DNA of 64,000 nucleotides. Origin: Ephydatia muelleri. Lineage: Eukaryota > Porifera > Demospongiae > Spongillida > Spongillidae. Both the position numbers and the translations under genes were made by a program. Positions 36,060-48,995 of this stretch are shown here, piece by piece (the first letter of the stretch is position 1; the number at the start of each line of letters is the position of its first letter). The DNA lies in NCBI GenBank assembly GCA_013339895.1, contig JABACO010000022.1:5208610-5272609 (forward strand), given 5' to 3'. The notes under the pieces are model-generated. The model did not search any database and was not told the DNA's origin. It saw nothing but the letters and a program-made list of their open reading frames with translations.

Positions 36060-36900
36060 TTTACCCTGTTGCATAATTCAAACTAAAAAATTAAACAGCA
36101 AGTTGAAGCCCAGCAGGAAATACGTAGTTCAAAACTAAAACACAACCAGGATAATTCCCAACGATCAATGAACCTGGCTCAAGAAAAAGGTGCATCCAAC
36201 TGGTTGACAAACTCCACCCATTGATAAAGGTGCATTTCGTGATGCTATCACTCTTAGGTATGGCTGGCTACCATCTAACCTACCTTATACCTGCACTTGT
36301 GGAACATCACTCACAGTCATACAAGCCCCCTCTTATCCCTTTGGAGGTTTCACATCTATCTGCCATAATGAGATCTGTGATCTGACAGCTAATCTCATGG
36401 CAGAGGTCTGCCACCATATTTCCAATGAGCCAAACCTCCAGCCTATCACAGGAGAGACATTTGCTATTAAATCAGCAAACATGGAAGATGGTGCTCAGTC
36501 AGACATTGCAGCTGATGGTTTGATGTCAGAGTTTTCAATCCCTATGCTCCCTCCAACCATGCCCCCTCACTTTCCAGCTGCTCCCCAAGACATGAAAACA
36601 TCAAACAGAGAGAGAATACAAGCTTTGCATCCATGCAGTTGAATGGGCATAATCCCCCCCCCCCCCCCCCCCCCCCCCCCCCATAGTCCTCTCCTCGGGA
36701 TGGGCAGCATTGCCATGACTACCTACAAACATTTGGCATCACTGCTAACAGACAAATGGGGTACATCATACAGTCAGACCATGGGTTGGCTTTGCTGCCA
36801 TCTATCCTTTTCACTGTACCCTCCTCCATCCAATGCATCAGAGGAGCACGATCCAATCATGGGCATGCTATACACCTTCCTTCCTCCATTGAACTGACAG
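36060..36900 (+). pseudogene. Family B retroelement, C-terminal endonuclease fragment (decayed)
   Basis: Reads NLAQEKGASNWLT (36170-36210), AFRDAITLRYGWLP, CTCG...PFGGF, CHNEICDLTANLMAEVCHH, EDGAQSDIAADG, then in a shifted frame FDVRVFNPYAPS, and after a C29 tract GMGSIAMTTYKHLASLLTDK and MGWLCCHLSFSL. The RHNE-type block has become CHNE, and a frameshift breaks the D...FDVRVF active-site region. It completes the fragment at 33470-34170. The 3' end is followed by AAATAAATAAA at 37007. Confidence 0.7.
36654..36682. repeat. C29 homopolymer
   Basis: A 29-nt C run inside the decayed family B element. Confidence 0.9.
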
Positions 36901-37020
36901 TCAGTGAATCTGCATGTGATATCTCTGTCTTCATGCACACACATGTTATTTACTACAGAACATGTAGCCATTCCCTAATCTCACACGTATACATTATTAC
37001 TATGCTAAATAAATAAATTA

Positions 37021-37772
37021 CATCACATGATGTCATAGTCATTATTACATATTCTGGGTCCAGGTACGAGACTCGTACATATTCTAAAGTTACAAGTACA
37101 TGTATAAACATAGATAAATAAAACTTATTCCACCTGGAGCATGATTAACCTATCATATAGTAGAGAGATGTCCCAGCCGTCATCAAACCCAAGCCGACTT
37201 CTCCATTGCACCCGTGAGCCTCTCAAACACAAACTGGATGAGACACATGCATAGTTAGGTTACATGGGACTATTGTGTAACTCCAACATTGATCCACCAT
37301 TTCAAAGTCCAAGTACTTCACTCAGTGACCCTACTCAATTATAATTGTATGTGCCATGTATAGCTACAGTATACTCTATTATTTTTTACGCATCAAATAA
37401 TTAAAAAAGAACACATGAGTTTCAGGCCACAGAAAGATTAACCCTGCTTGGCAAGCCAATGGCAGAGGCAATATTGTGTATGATATACTCTGGGGACCCG
37501 AGGACTTAGGCAGTGCATTTATGTGTTTATGCCACATCCATTGGAGGAAAGTGGGTCGAGATACAGCTGCACTCAAAAGATATATACGAGCTGGTATACA
37601 AAAACGGATGCATGGTAATACATACAATGACGCAAATAGTAATCAATCTCTCAGTTCGGTTCACACTATAGCTGCATGGTGAATCAGAGCGATCTAGGCA
37701 ACAACAAAAAAATAAGCTGGGAATGCGGGAGGAAACGGCGGAAATGCTACTTAGAATAATAATAATAATAAA
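37021..37772. other. Intergenic, nothing recognised
   Basis: Ends in a TAA repeat at 37755-37771 that borders the family A copy. Confidence 0.4.
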
Positions 37773-40184
37773 ATGTGGTTGAATAATGACCTATCCACTC
37801 TTTGGACAATGGCAAAAAGTCGGGAGAACAACCGCAGCATCACAGAGGAGGCCACTATGGGCAAGAATTACAGAAGAGTGATCAATTCTGCAGTTTCTCT
37901 CGGCCGCTCAGGATTGACAGGCAAGCTTGCCGGATGCTATTATCAAGTGGCATTGCCCCCAATAGTGACACAACCTGGCGCTTGTTGCAGGCCAAGCATC
38001 CAGCCTGTCCACCTCCAGTGACCCCAAATGCTACCTCTGAGCCTGTCACACTAGGTCCCACCTTTAACATACTGAAGATCTTGAGATCCTTCCCTAAAGG
38101 TACCTCAGCTGGTCCTTCAGGACTCTCTGTTCAGCACCTTTTGGATGCTGCATCTATTCCCCTTCACACATCAATTGGTGACTCCCTTAGGGGCATTGTG
38201 AATCTTATGGCTTCTGGAAAGGTCCCTGTGCCAGTGGCAACATTTTTGGCAGGCGGCAGGCTAATTGCACTGAACAAAGGTAAGGAGGGTAACCCACCAG
38301 ATGTTAGGCCGATTGCAGTGGGGGAAACATTGCGTAGGCTGACAGGGAAATGCATCTGTGCCATCCTAAGGGACAAGATCTCCTCATTCTTTCAGCCCTC
38401 ACAATTTGGAGTGGCTTGTAAAGCAGGTGCAGAGAAGATTGTGCACAGCTTAAGGAGATGCATTGAAGAAAACTGGTTGAGTGGCGACTTTGTAGTGTTC
38501 ATGGTGGACATTTCAAATGCCTTCAATATGGTATCGAGGCAGGCAGTTATAGATCAGTGTGCTACTTACTTTCCAGAGCTTCTTCCATGTGTCTCGTGGT
38601 GCTATGGATCTCATACATCATTGTGGCACCCTATGGGCTAGATAAGTTCCCAGTCTGGTGTCCAGCAAGGTGATCCACTGGGCCCAATGCTGTTCGCCTT
38701 GGTTCTCCATAAGCTTGTTACCAGTATTGATGCAGATGATGATTGTCTCCAGCTGCTTCTGGAAGCTTGGTATCTTGATGATGGGGTTCTAGCAGGGAAG
38801 AGGTCTGCAGTAATACGTGCTCTGCACCTCATAGAAGACCTTGGTCCTCACTTGGGGCTTTACATCAATTTTTCCAAGTGTGAACTTTTCAGTAGGAGTG
38901 GTAACTCACTATTTCCACCAGTGGTGAAGTCATCTCTCCTTCCCAACCTGGACATCCTAGGGGCCCCAATTGGAGATTCTGTTCTCGCTTCATTGCTGAG
39001 AAATGTGCAATGCCCAAGATCTTGCTTAAGTCTCTTGTGGATGTCTGTCTCTACAGTTGACCTTCACGTGGCCTTTTCGCTTCTTCATATGTGTGGAAGT
39101 TACTGTAAGTTATTACATCGCCACTCCTCCAAGCCATTGTGCTGACTATCTTAAGCTCTTTGATGAGGAGGTAAGGCTATGCTTCACCTCCTGCATTGCA
39201 GTGGACGTCCCTGACCCAAATTGGCAGCAAGCACAACTCAGTCAAAGTTTTGGTGGGCTTGGCTTTCGGTCCCTTGCTTTGCACTGTTCTGCTGCATTTA
39301 TAGCTTCCCTTGCTTCATCAGGATTTGGTAGTGCCGATAACATACACATGCTTCAGGCTGTGACCCGCTTTAATACTCAGGTTCCCCCTGATGAGTCAAT
39401 CACAGCCAAGGAGGCTCTGGTCAACTTGCCTCCACAAAGAGCTCTGTCTAAGAAGCTGGATATGCATGCTTTCCAATCACTGCTATCTTCCTCCTCTCTA
39501 GTGAATAAGGCTCGGATCCTTTCTGTTTCTGCCCCTCATGCGGGTTCTTGGATTTCAGTCATCCCTTCTACTGGTCTGGATCTGCACCTTAACTCTGCTG
39601 AATGTCAGATAGCACTTAGATGGTGGTTGGGTCTTGACACCTCTGGAGGTTCCCTGTGTCCACATTGTCCTGATATTGCCCTTGACCCTTTAGGTCATCA
39701 TGCAGCCTCCTGCAGACATGGTGGTGATGTGGTTGCAAGGCACAATCACTTGCAGGATATCTTTGCTAACTTTTGCCGCCGGGCCCATCTTTCTGTGAGG
39801 ATTGAAGTGGGGTATGGCTTAGCTAGGGACCATGTTAACTCTCGCCCTGCGGATGTCCTTGTTCAGGGATGGGACAGAGGAAAGCCTGCGGCCTTTGACG
39901 TTACTTTTGCTTCACCCCTTACACCAGTAACCCTCAACAATGCCAGTACATCTGTGGGAGCAGCAGCCTATGCTGCTGAACTTAGAAAGCATGTGGCCAA
40001 TGACACCAGATGCCAGGAGTTGGGGTGGACATGTATCCCCCTAGCCGTAGAAACATACGGTAACTGGGGGATGGAGGCTCAGAGTGTTTTTTCCCGTCTC
40101 GCCTCTCTACTTGCCATCGGCCAGGCAATTCCCAAACCCAAAATGCTGGGTCACATATATGGCCATCTCGAGGTCAGTGGCTAG
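37773..40184 (+). pseudogene. Family A retroelement, longest copy with RT and RLE (broken)
   Basis: Extends further 5' than the other copies: VINSAVSLGRSG, FPKGTSAGPSGLSVQHL, FLAGGRLIALNKG, DVRPIAVGETLRRLTGKCIC, motif A MVDISNAFNMVSRQAV, then a TAG stop at 38639-38641, motif B GVQQGDPLGPMLF, motif C YLDDGVLAG, GAPIGDSV, several frameshifts at 38970-39130, then the long frame to 40184 with GGLGFRSLALHCSAAFIASL, CPHCPDIALDPLGHHAASCRHGG, RHNHLQD, RPADVLVQGW, AAFDVTFASPL, ELGWTCIPLAVETYG. All RT and RLE catalytic residues are still present, but stop and frameshifts make it inactive. Flanked by TAA repeats on both sides (37755-37771; 40258-40270). Confidence 0.82.
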
Positions 40185-40884
40185 GGCCATCATGGGGAGA
40201 AAAAATGGATAGGTTAGTAGAGGTTTGTTAGCGGCATCTAATGTAAGTTAGTTATCCTTATTATTATTAAAATAATGTAATTGTGTTTGTCCATTTATCC
40301 TGCTGTAACTGTATTCATTATTATTACTACTACTAATAATAATAATAACGTAGTGTGAAGGGAGCTCGACCTATACCTACAGTATGCAACGCATCTTGAG
40401 CATGAGAAAGCTTGCAGAGGGAGCGTCCCATGCAAACAGATATCCCTGCTAAAAATATGTCCGCATGCGATAACCTTGAGTCCATGCTGCTGCTTGCATG
40501 TACATGTATAAAGAGAAGCCCTAGCTATGCCAACATGGATGCGTCGCTGATCGTGATGTGCCTGAGTTACAACCAATGTGCCTTCCTCCCTTTGGCAGCA
40601 ATGACCCTATATGATGGTTGTAATCTACAAATTCCTTGTATCCCATGCATGACCAAATACACGACATTTGTATTCATTGATAAAGATTAATCTTCTAGTG
40701 GGTGCGTCACGCCGGATGTATATAAGACATGAAAAAAGGATTGATTATGACTATATACCAGCTACTGACTATCATTGCTCTGCGAAGATCACTGTAAGTT
40801 TTGGGAGACTACAGTGGGGAACGTTAGGGGTGAGAGAGAGAGAGAGAGAATATGGCAGGAAAGTCACATGCACCTGTGGTTCCC

Positions 40885-40916
<32 letters not shown>

Positions 40917-41760
40917 ACGGTCGCAAAATCAATTACGCCACACATTTGTCAATTACGCAGATCTGAAAAGGTACGCACACATGAGAGACGTGGTTTTGCA
41001 ATGCCGTCCTCTCTCTACCGTACACGTAGGCATGCTCAATGGCACTCGCATGTGCGACCGAGTAGGATTTCAAAACGAGAGCTCAGCTACGTAACGCGTA
41101 CGCGCGCTGGCCTCCGACTCATCTTCGAGATGGTGTTAATTAACTGTCGTCACGCTATGGTGTGTGCGTGTATGTGTGTGTATGTGTGTGTTCCCGTCCT
41201 TTGATGATAAAACGGAGGGGACCGCACGTTCCAACGGCTCGCATTGTCAAAGGAATTAGCGTCCACTGAACCGCAGCTGATGTTATGGGTTCTCAGCATA
41301 GCTTCACGGTGGCCAATTAACCGCCCTCAATGGTATGAGCTTACCGACCAATTATGAACATGCTAGGTTATAATTTGGCACTGTCCATGCATGCGTGTGC
41401 ATGTAAACGTGTTGTGTGTGTGTGTGTGTGTGTGTGTGGCGTGTGTATGTGTCTGCTCGCATAGTTTGGAATTGATCAAAGGGGTGGATGGAGGGGGTTG
41501 TGTACATTCGAAGCACTCCCCACTTGGACGCGCGTTAGGGAGGGTGGGTGGAGAACAGCGCTACGTGCCAAAACAAATCCACACAAGTTCTAATTGCGCA
41601 CTCTTTGTTGCCATTCTATGCATGTGGTGATGTTTTTCAGGGTGGATGCGAGTGCAATATCTAATTTCCATTGCAACAAATGGGCACCCGTCCCCTGTTT
41701 GCATGGGCACCCGTCCCACCCAATCAAAAACAGTGCACGAGCACACCTTAGCAGGCACGC

Positions 41761-41799
<39 letters not shown>

Positions 41800-42298
41800 A
41801 CAGACACACTTGAACACATGTATGCAACATGCACAGTGACATGCACCTAACACCGTACATACCATAACTCCCCCCCCCCCCCCCCCCCCCCCCCCCCATG
41901 GATTAATATTTATCCTGTGACCAGGAACAGAAAGCAGGTGCACCTTGTTGCAGGTGTCCTTTTCCAGGCATAGAGCCTTCTATGTGCAGTGGCTCTTATT
42001 CATATGTGCAGTGGCTTTTATTCACAAGTGCAGTGGCTCTTATTCACATGTGCCTTTGATGTGATGAGAGGTCATTGTCATTCATCTATTTGTTGTGTCA
42101 CTCTCACACCTAGCTGTGAATGGGAGGGCCCAATTAGCCTCTTGTTATAGCCTGGTCCCTGGGCTTGCCAGGAGCTGGCATCCAATGGGATGGGGTACAG
42201 CCAAGTTGTGTGCTATGGAAGTGGTGATGGCTGTGATTCCAGGCACGTGTATAAAGAGCTTTAGATGTGTGTATGTGTGGGTGTGTATGTGTGTATGT

Positions 42299-42332
<34 letters not shown>

Positions 42333-42625
42333 CAGAGGTGAACTGAACTACATCGTTTGTCCATTGGACTTGGTAACACCATTATGTAGCAAACAATGTG
42401 TGCATGGCCAGGTCATGTGATGCAATGCTTTGGGGTCGAGGATCGTGTTATGTTCTGTCTGTCACATTTTACAAAAGATGCATACATTTTGGCTTACAAT
42501 AGTTTGGGGGGGGGGGGGGGGGGGGGGGTATTTTGGGATGTAATATGCCAAACCAGTTTAGTGATATGCTAGACTAGATGTCAAGATATAATTAAGGTAT
42601 CTAATTTATTGTTGTACCCAGTACA
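40185..42625. other. Intergenic, microsatellite-rich
   Basis: Holds (GT)n at 40890-40916, 41413-41439, 41761-41799 and 42300-42329, a 28-nt C run at 41870-41897, a 23-nt G run at 42506-42528, and three copies of a ~30-bp unit (GTGCAGTGGCTCTTATTCAC) at 41975-42055. It should contain the promoter and perhaps 5' UTR exon of the downstream cadherin-like gene. Confidence 0.5.
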
Positions 42626-42712
42626 TTGCTATGGGATGCAAATGCTCACCCCCATTTCTCCCCAGATCATCTCCAGCTCCCCTCTCCTAGCTCAGATGTG
42701 CCTCCCGTTACC

Positions 42713-45700
42713 ATGCTTGCCCTGCAATTGATACTTCCAGTCGTCCTGCTCACATTCCAATCCAAGCCCGCCACGGGCAGTGCCAACTTCAGTGTGGTGG
42801 AGAAAGGTACCCCGCCAGGCGCAGTGGTCTATAACGTCACCCAGGCGTGCCCAGAGCTCATGAACCCACAGGTGGTCTATGACGACACCTTGACCCTCAC
42901 CGCCTTCACCACCTACTTTGTCATCGACAAACTCGTGGCAAGGGTCAACTCCAGCGTGCAGCTTGATCGGGACCAGATCGCCTTCCTCATGGGAAACACC
43001 ATGCTTCCCGTGTGGTACACTGTCTCCGTCATCAATCCACCTCGGGCCTGCCTGATACGCCTCCACGTCATTGACCTAGATGACCACACCCCCACCTTCC
43101 CACGCAGTGCTGTCAACCTGTCCATTCCGGAAGGACCCTCCTCCCCAGCCTCGTGGCTCATGGACCTGGCAACGGACGTGGACGAGGGTGTGAACTCCAC
43201 CCAGAACTACTACATCAGCACCTCTGATCCCACCGTCTCCTCCTCCTTCTACCTCAACATGACCAGGGACAGCTACGGGAGGATAGTGCTCCTGAAGCTG
43301 GTCAGAAACGCCACCATCAGTCGCCGGCAAACTCCTTCCTTCAGCTTTGTGCTGGTGGCAGAGGAGGGCAGGCCAAGTGCACCCAAGGGCTACCAGAGCG
43401 TCTTTGTCAACGTGGAGTACGTGTGCAGTACGCCTCCGGTCTTCTCCACACCCCTCTACGCCATCCAGGTCCCAGAGGACACGACCGTCAACTCCGTCGT
43501 GCTGACAGTGAAGGCGATTGGTCAAGATGTCGGGACAAACGGGGCACTGAATTATTCCATAGCTAGCCAGTGCACATTCAGCGCAGTGGGAGGGGCTTGT
43601 GCCAACGGCTCCTCCCCTTTTGCACTGGACCGAGCGAGCGGTAACCTCACCCTCATCCAGATGCTGAACTACGGAACTGTGCATCAAATCAATCTCCTTA
43701 TCGTGGCCACGGACTCCTGCAACTTTGTAGGTAGCACGCAGGTGCAGGTGATGGTCGGCTACGTGGATAAAAGCCCGCCTGTCATCCAGTTTTTCCCGCA
43801 GCTGAGCACCATTGCGATCAGGGAAGACTTCACGTTGCCATCTGATGTTGCCACGGTGACAATCACGTCGCCTGTCAGCTTTAGTGTGGCAGTCATTGAC
43901 AATACCACTGGTTCTGTGTCGGACACATTTTATCTGTTAAGCTTCGGATCATCGTATCGCCTTAGATTGCAGCACCCACTGGACAGCAAGGTTCGGAACA
44001 ACTACAATGTTACCATCAAAGCTACAGATACCAGAAACAATGTGGCCTATTCCACTGTGAGCATCAATGTTCTAGCAGTGAACCACCCTCCCGTCTTTGA
44101 CAACAAGACCGCCTTTGTGTCCATCTTCGACAACACAGCGAACGGCACAGTGATTCTACGTGTTCATGCATCAGACAGTGATCTCGGGGGCAACGGAATG
44201 GTGACCTACGAACTACCTCCTCCAAATGCAACATTTCCTTACCAGAACAACTTCACAGCCAGCAGTGTGAATGGTGACATACTGACAAACGGAATGCTGA
44301 GCAGGAGAGTTGCAAGTAGCTTCCTTCTGTTGATAAAGGGCAGGGACAACCCAACCAATGGAGAACCATCCCTTGGCGATTACATGACAGTCAACGTGAC
44401 TCTGCTTGGAGCCAGCATCAACCGGCCAACATTCCCTCCCCAGCCGTCACAGCTGAACATCAGCGAGAACATTCTGGTAGGGAGCGGGGTATTTCAGGTG
44501 GTTGCCAATGCCAACAGCACCCTAATCACATATGGCCTTGCACTGTCTAGTCCAGTGTTTCAGATTGACAGTGTCAGTGGTTGGATCCGCGTCGTGAGCA
44601 GTTTGAACAACAGTGCCACGAAGCGCTATGTTCTAAACGTCACTGCCTACAATGGCTTCCCCCCTCCCTCCACCTTCATCCTCACCATCGACATCCTTCC
44701 TGGAGACGCTGTGGGTCCTGTGTTTGTCCCGAGGTCGTACAGCGCTCTGGCGACGAGGACAGCGGCTGTCGGCAGCCATATTGTTCACGTTAAAGCTGTG
44801 GATGTGTACTCAACTGCACTGCAGTATGAAATCATCGATGGGAATGGAGAGGGCAAGTTTGCCATCAACACTGCTAACGGAACCATCAGTGTATTGAAGC
44901 AGTTGGACCAATCGAGTACCCAGACCTACACTCTACACGTGAAGGCCTCCGATCCAAAGTTCTACTCCAAGTGGCCCGCAGAAGTGGTCATAACAGTACA
45001 GGACCTGGTCTTCGCGAACGCTCCCTATTACTTCCAGGTTCAGGAAGGTGTGCCAGCTGGTATGCCCGTGGGGTCCATCAGCGTGCTGCTCTCCTCCCCA
45101 GGACAGTTACGCTTCTACATCGCCAACGGGAGCGACGCCTTCTCTATCGATCCCACCAGCGGAGTCATGACCACCAGGGGTCCCCTTGTCGCCACCAATG
45201 GGAGCGCTTACACAGTAAGTGTGCAGGCCGTCTTCACTCCGGTAGCAGTAGGAAGCCAGGGGCTCGTCGCCACCACAGCCTTGCAGGACGTCAGAGTCTT
45301 CGTGGTCCGGAGGCAGTCCCTGTACAATGTGACGGTGAGAGGGAGCTTGGAGGTCGGCACCAGCGTGCTGAACGTGAGCGCTGCAGACCCTCCCTCCACA
45401 ACCTACTCCCTGAGCTCCTCGAATCTCGTTCCATTCCAAGTGGACGTTGGTACCGGTTCCGTCTACACGACCCAGTACTTGGATCTGACACCAAAGTGCA
45501 CTTACTCATTTGGGATCGTGGCCAGGTACTCGAGTCCCAGCCTGAGCTCCGCGGTGCAACTGTTCATCTCCGTGACGATACAATTGGACCTCTCCATCCT
45601 GTTTGACGCAGCATCATACGACTTCTCAGTCCTCCGGACACGTACTAAGGGTGAAGTGATTGGCACAATCCGAGCCACTGGCAGGAGGAACGCGGACATC

Positions 45701-47276
45701 TACTACGATTTCAGCAAGGACGACTCCAAGGCATACTTCCAGATCAAAAACACGACAGGTCAGATCTCTCTTCTCGTCGACGCAACCCAGCTTCCTGCGG
45801 GACCTCTCATAGCCGACATCCTAGCCCACGACTTACTCCAAGACTCACTCACCCCCACCCTCTGGTCAGTCGTCCCGGTGTCCATCACACCTGTGGAGCC
45901 TCCCTCTCAGTCTACACACCCAGACACCCAGATCACCTACATAGCCATCATAGCGGCCATCATAGGGGGGGTGCTCCTCCTCCTCGTCCTAGTCCTAATT
46001 GTTGCCCTCCTCACGCTGCGCAAGAAGAAACACTACAACCCCAAGGTATCCGACGGAGATGGAAGCCACGCCCCCAACAACGGGTGCGAGATGCAGACCT
46101 TTGGAGGCGGGGAAGGGAATGGCCCTGCCTCCCTCACCTCCATCAAGCTGACAGAGTCCTACCCGGAGCCCCCAACAGCTCACAGAGAAACAGAGGCGGA
46201 CAGTCCCAATGACGAATCCCCCGCAAAGGACGCTGCCGGTCTACGGTACAGAGTCGCTGAGCAGGCCGGCCAAGCACGTCAGGAGCACGTCGGACCTGGC
46301 CAGCACCGTGGGGACAGAGATGCTCTCCGGTCTGGAGGACGCGGGACCCTACACCAAGGCCCAGCTCATGGCCATCTACGCAGCCAACGCCCAGCTGCTT
46401 CAGGACGACGTCTCCCAGGACAGCGTCCACATGTTCGGGTCTGAGGGAGGTGTGGAGGCTGACGACCAGGAGGTGGACATCGATCGCATGCTCTTCGCCA
46501 AGGCCATTGGCTTCGAGGAGGAGGACCACCACGGCTGCACGTCTGAGGCACCTGGGGGGGGGAGGGACGTGGCCAAGGATGAGCAGTCGGTGTGTTCCTC
46601 CGGCGGCTTGGAACCCCGCACAGCGAGGGACGACAGGGAACAGCCAAGGTACCGTTTCGCCGCTGAGAAGGAGTCGTGGCTGCCCGCTGTCACCTCGGTG
46701 ACGGACACCATAGACGAGCTGGTAGGTGAGGACCCAAGGTTCACCAATGACAGGCTGAGCTACCCGCTCTCGCAGGCCTTGTCCCTCTACAGCGAAGGGG
46801 GTTCCCAGTCCTTACTCATGAGGAGCCAGCCTGCTCCTCACCAGTACTACGGAGGGGGAGGTGGCTACATGCCTCGAAGCCTGCACGAGTCGGGCTACTT
46901 CAATGAGAGAGATCATCCCGGTCAACAAGCCAAAGCGTCTAAGCACATACCCCCGCCCGACCATCGCTACGAAGCGTACCCACGGGCCAATCCCGGAGCC
47001 TACCAACCTCCGAGGGTGCACAGATACAGTTCCACAACGGCGATCCCCCATCCCCACCCACTCCCAAATGCTCCCCACTCGTCGGGACCCCAGCGGAAGC
47101 ACCCCCAGCAGTCCAATATTCGCCCCCCACACACACCCTCCTCCAATACACCCACTGACGATGGCTTGATGGAGACCATACCATCCCAACGTGCACCAGC
47201 GTACTACTCGTCTATATCGTCCCTGGCCAGCACAAACCTTAGCCAACCTTGTCCGAGGGACCGCACATTATTCTAA
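42713..47276 (+). CDS. Cadherin-like single-pass receptor, paralogue 3 (frame break in tail)
   Basis: I choose the ATG at 42713 because it starts a signal peptide (MLALQLILPVVLLTFQ); a CTCCCCAG acceptor at 42665 suggests a 5' UTR exon upstream. The ectodomain of about 1070 residues is colinear with paralogues 1 and 2 (LDDHTPTFPRSAV, FALDRASGNLTLIQMLNYG, VNHPPVF, LRVHASDSDLGGNGMVTYE) and then has about four more repeats (FQIDSVSGWIRVV, FAINTANGTISVLKQLDQ, FSIDPTSGVMTTRG, FQIKNTTGQISLLV). Membrane helix at about 1073-1101. Tail: STSDLASTVGTEML, AIYAANAQLLQ, DSVHMFGSEGG, C-terminus SSLASTNLSQPCP. The first frame runs to 46444; the tail continues in another frame (open from 46152, used from about 46240). 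One base gained or lost between 46240 and 46290 would explain this: an assembly error or a real lesion. GC content and codon use are higher in G/C than in paralogues 1 and 2. Confidence 0.8.
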
Positions 47277-47428
47277 CCTCCTTTCAATGCCTTTCATCAG
47301 TCCCGTACTTTAAAATGTCCTCCAGTTGGCCCCAATTTCGGAATGAAATTCAAGACACCATCTCTCAAGACAGTTCTTCTTGCAGCATGTGACTCACCAG
47401 TCAAACCCATATCTGTACTCTGCTCAGT

Positions 47429-47434
47429 AATAAA
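47429..47434 (+). terminator. AATAAA poly(A) signal of cadherin-like paralogue 3
   Basis: AATAAA lies about 150 bp after the stop codon and is followed by T/G-rich sequence. Confidence 0.5.
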
Positions 47435-47507
47435 TGTTGTTATTACAATGAGTTGTGATCTCACTTATATATTTATATGCAATATCATATTTGTTATCAA
47501 ATGCAAC

Positions 47508-47545
<38 letters not shown>

Positions 47546-47587
47546 TGTGTGTATGTGTGTGTGTGTATGTGTGTGTGTGTGTGTGTG
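47508..47587. repeat. (GT)n microsatellite with TATG interruptions
   Basis: About 40 GT units, in the spacer between the third cadherin-like gene and NUP42. Confidence 0.95.
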
Positions 47588-47938
47588 CATGCCATGCTTT
47601 GAGCAGCTTCAATCAGATGATACCCCTGTGGTGTTTAGTGAGGTGTCACAGTGGACAATCAGCTATTCATAGAAGGATTTCACATAATGAGGTGATAATT
47701 TATGTCCACCTTTCATGACCCCTTCAGGCTCCACTGACCACTACTGTCTTCATTACCCACAAAGGATCAACACACACCCCATTCACATAACAGCTGATCA
47801 CAGCACACACACTTATCCCTCTACAATCACATCACCTCATGAGAACGGACATGTCATAAATTAAAAAATCAAAAAAAAAAAAACAACAACAAACAAAAGA
47901 ACAACACAAAACAGAGCAGTTACCAGCCAGATAAGGCT

Positions 47939-48899
47939 CTAACAGACTGAGGGAGGAGGGGCATGCTCTGGAATATGTCCCAACAAGAACCTGTCTGAAC
48001 CGTACACTGCCAACTCCTCCTGTGTGCATTGTTCTGATGGAGGTTTGTTGCCAGATTCCCCTCCCCCCACTCGGGTTGCAGCGCTAGCATTGGAAAGCCC
48101 CGACACTGAGGGGTGAGGTGGGGTGGGGTGGGGGGAAGCAAAGCCAAAGCAAAGCATTGTGAGTGGGAATACCTAAACAGGGACGTACTGGAATGAGATG
48201 CATTGCCAAGAGATCCAGTAGAAGGGGTACTCTCGCCATGGATGCCAAAAAGAGACGGAGAGGGTGGCACATGTGATCCTGATTGGAGCCCACTGCTTGC
48301 TGGCAGGGAACCACCGTGTAGTGAATTGAAAGCAGCTGACGGGGTAAAAAGACTTGCACCAGCAAAGGGATTGAGTGACTGGGTAGTCTGCACCTGTGAC
48401 AAAGATATGTCATAGAAAAGTTAGCCCATGGAAACAATGAAACACACCACAAGGTGAACTCCCACTGCAGTTCCTATGAATCCTTCCCCTCCTTCCCCTC
48501 CCTCCCCTCCCTCCCCTCCCTCCTTCCCCTCCTTCCCCTCCCTCCCCTCCCTCCTTCCCCTCACTGTACACCTCCAACAAGTCCTGTGGCGCTAATGATA
48601 AAAGGTTCCCAAAATGTTCCCCAGAGTTGTTCAATCATTCATTCACCTAACAGCATACACAATCCTCAGATCTCACCCTCCCAAATGATGCCACAGGATG
48701 CCATAGTAACCAATGATCCAACAGTCCATGCTACTTATCCCTCCAGACATTACAAACAACCTTTTATTCCCTGACCACAGCAACAAAAAAATAAAACAAA
48801 ACAAAACAAAACACACACACAGACACACAGACACACACACATACACACACACACAGACACACAGACACACACACATACACACACACACACACAGACACA

Positions 48900-48995
<96 letters not shown>

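Noticed and set aside
42626-42712. Upstream ATG extension of cadherin-like paralogue 3
   Set aside because: The extension has no signal peptide at its start and overlaps a splice acceptor at 42665; the ATG at 42713 begins a proper signal peptide.
43076-43687. 203-residue minus-strand frame antisense to cadherin-like paralogue 3
   Set aside because: G+C-rich coding sequence opens shadow frames; no domain, and the plus-strand frame is clearly the gene.
46240-46290. A tiny intron explaining the frame change in paralogue 3
   Set aside because: The only GT...AG pair in the overlap would give an intron of about 16 bp, too short to splice.
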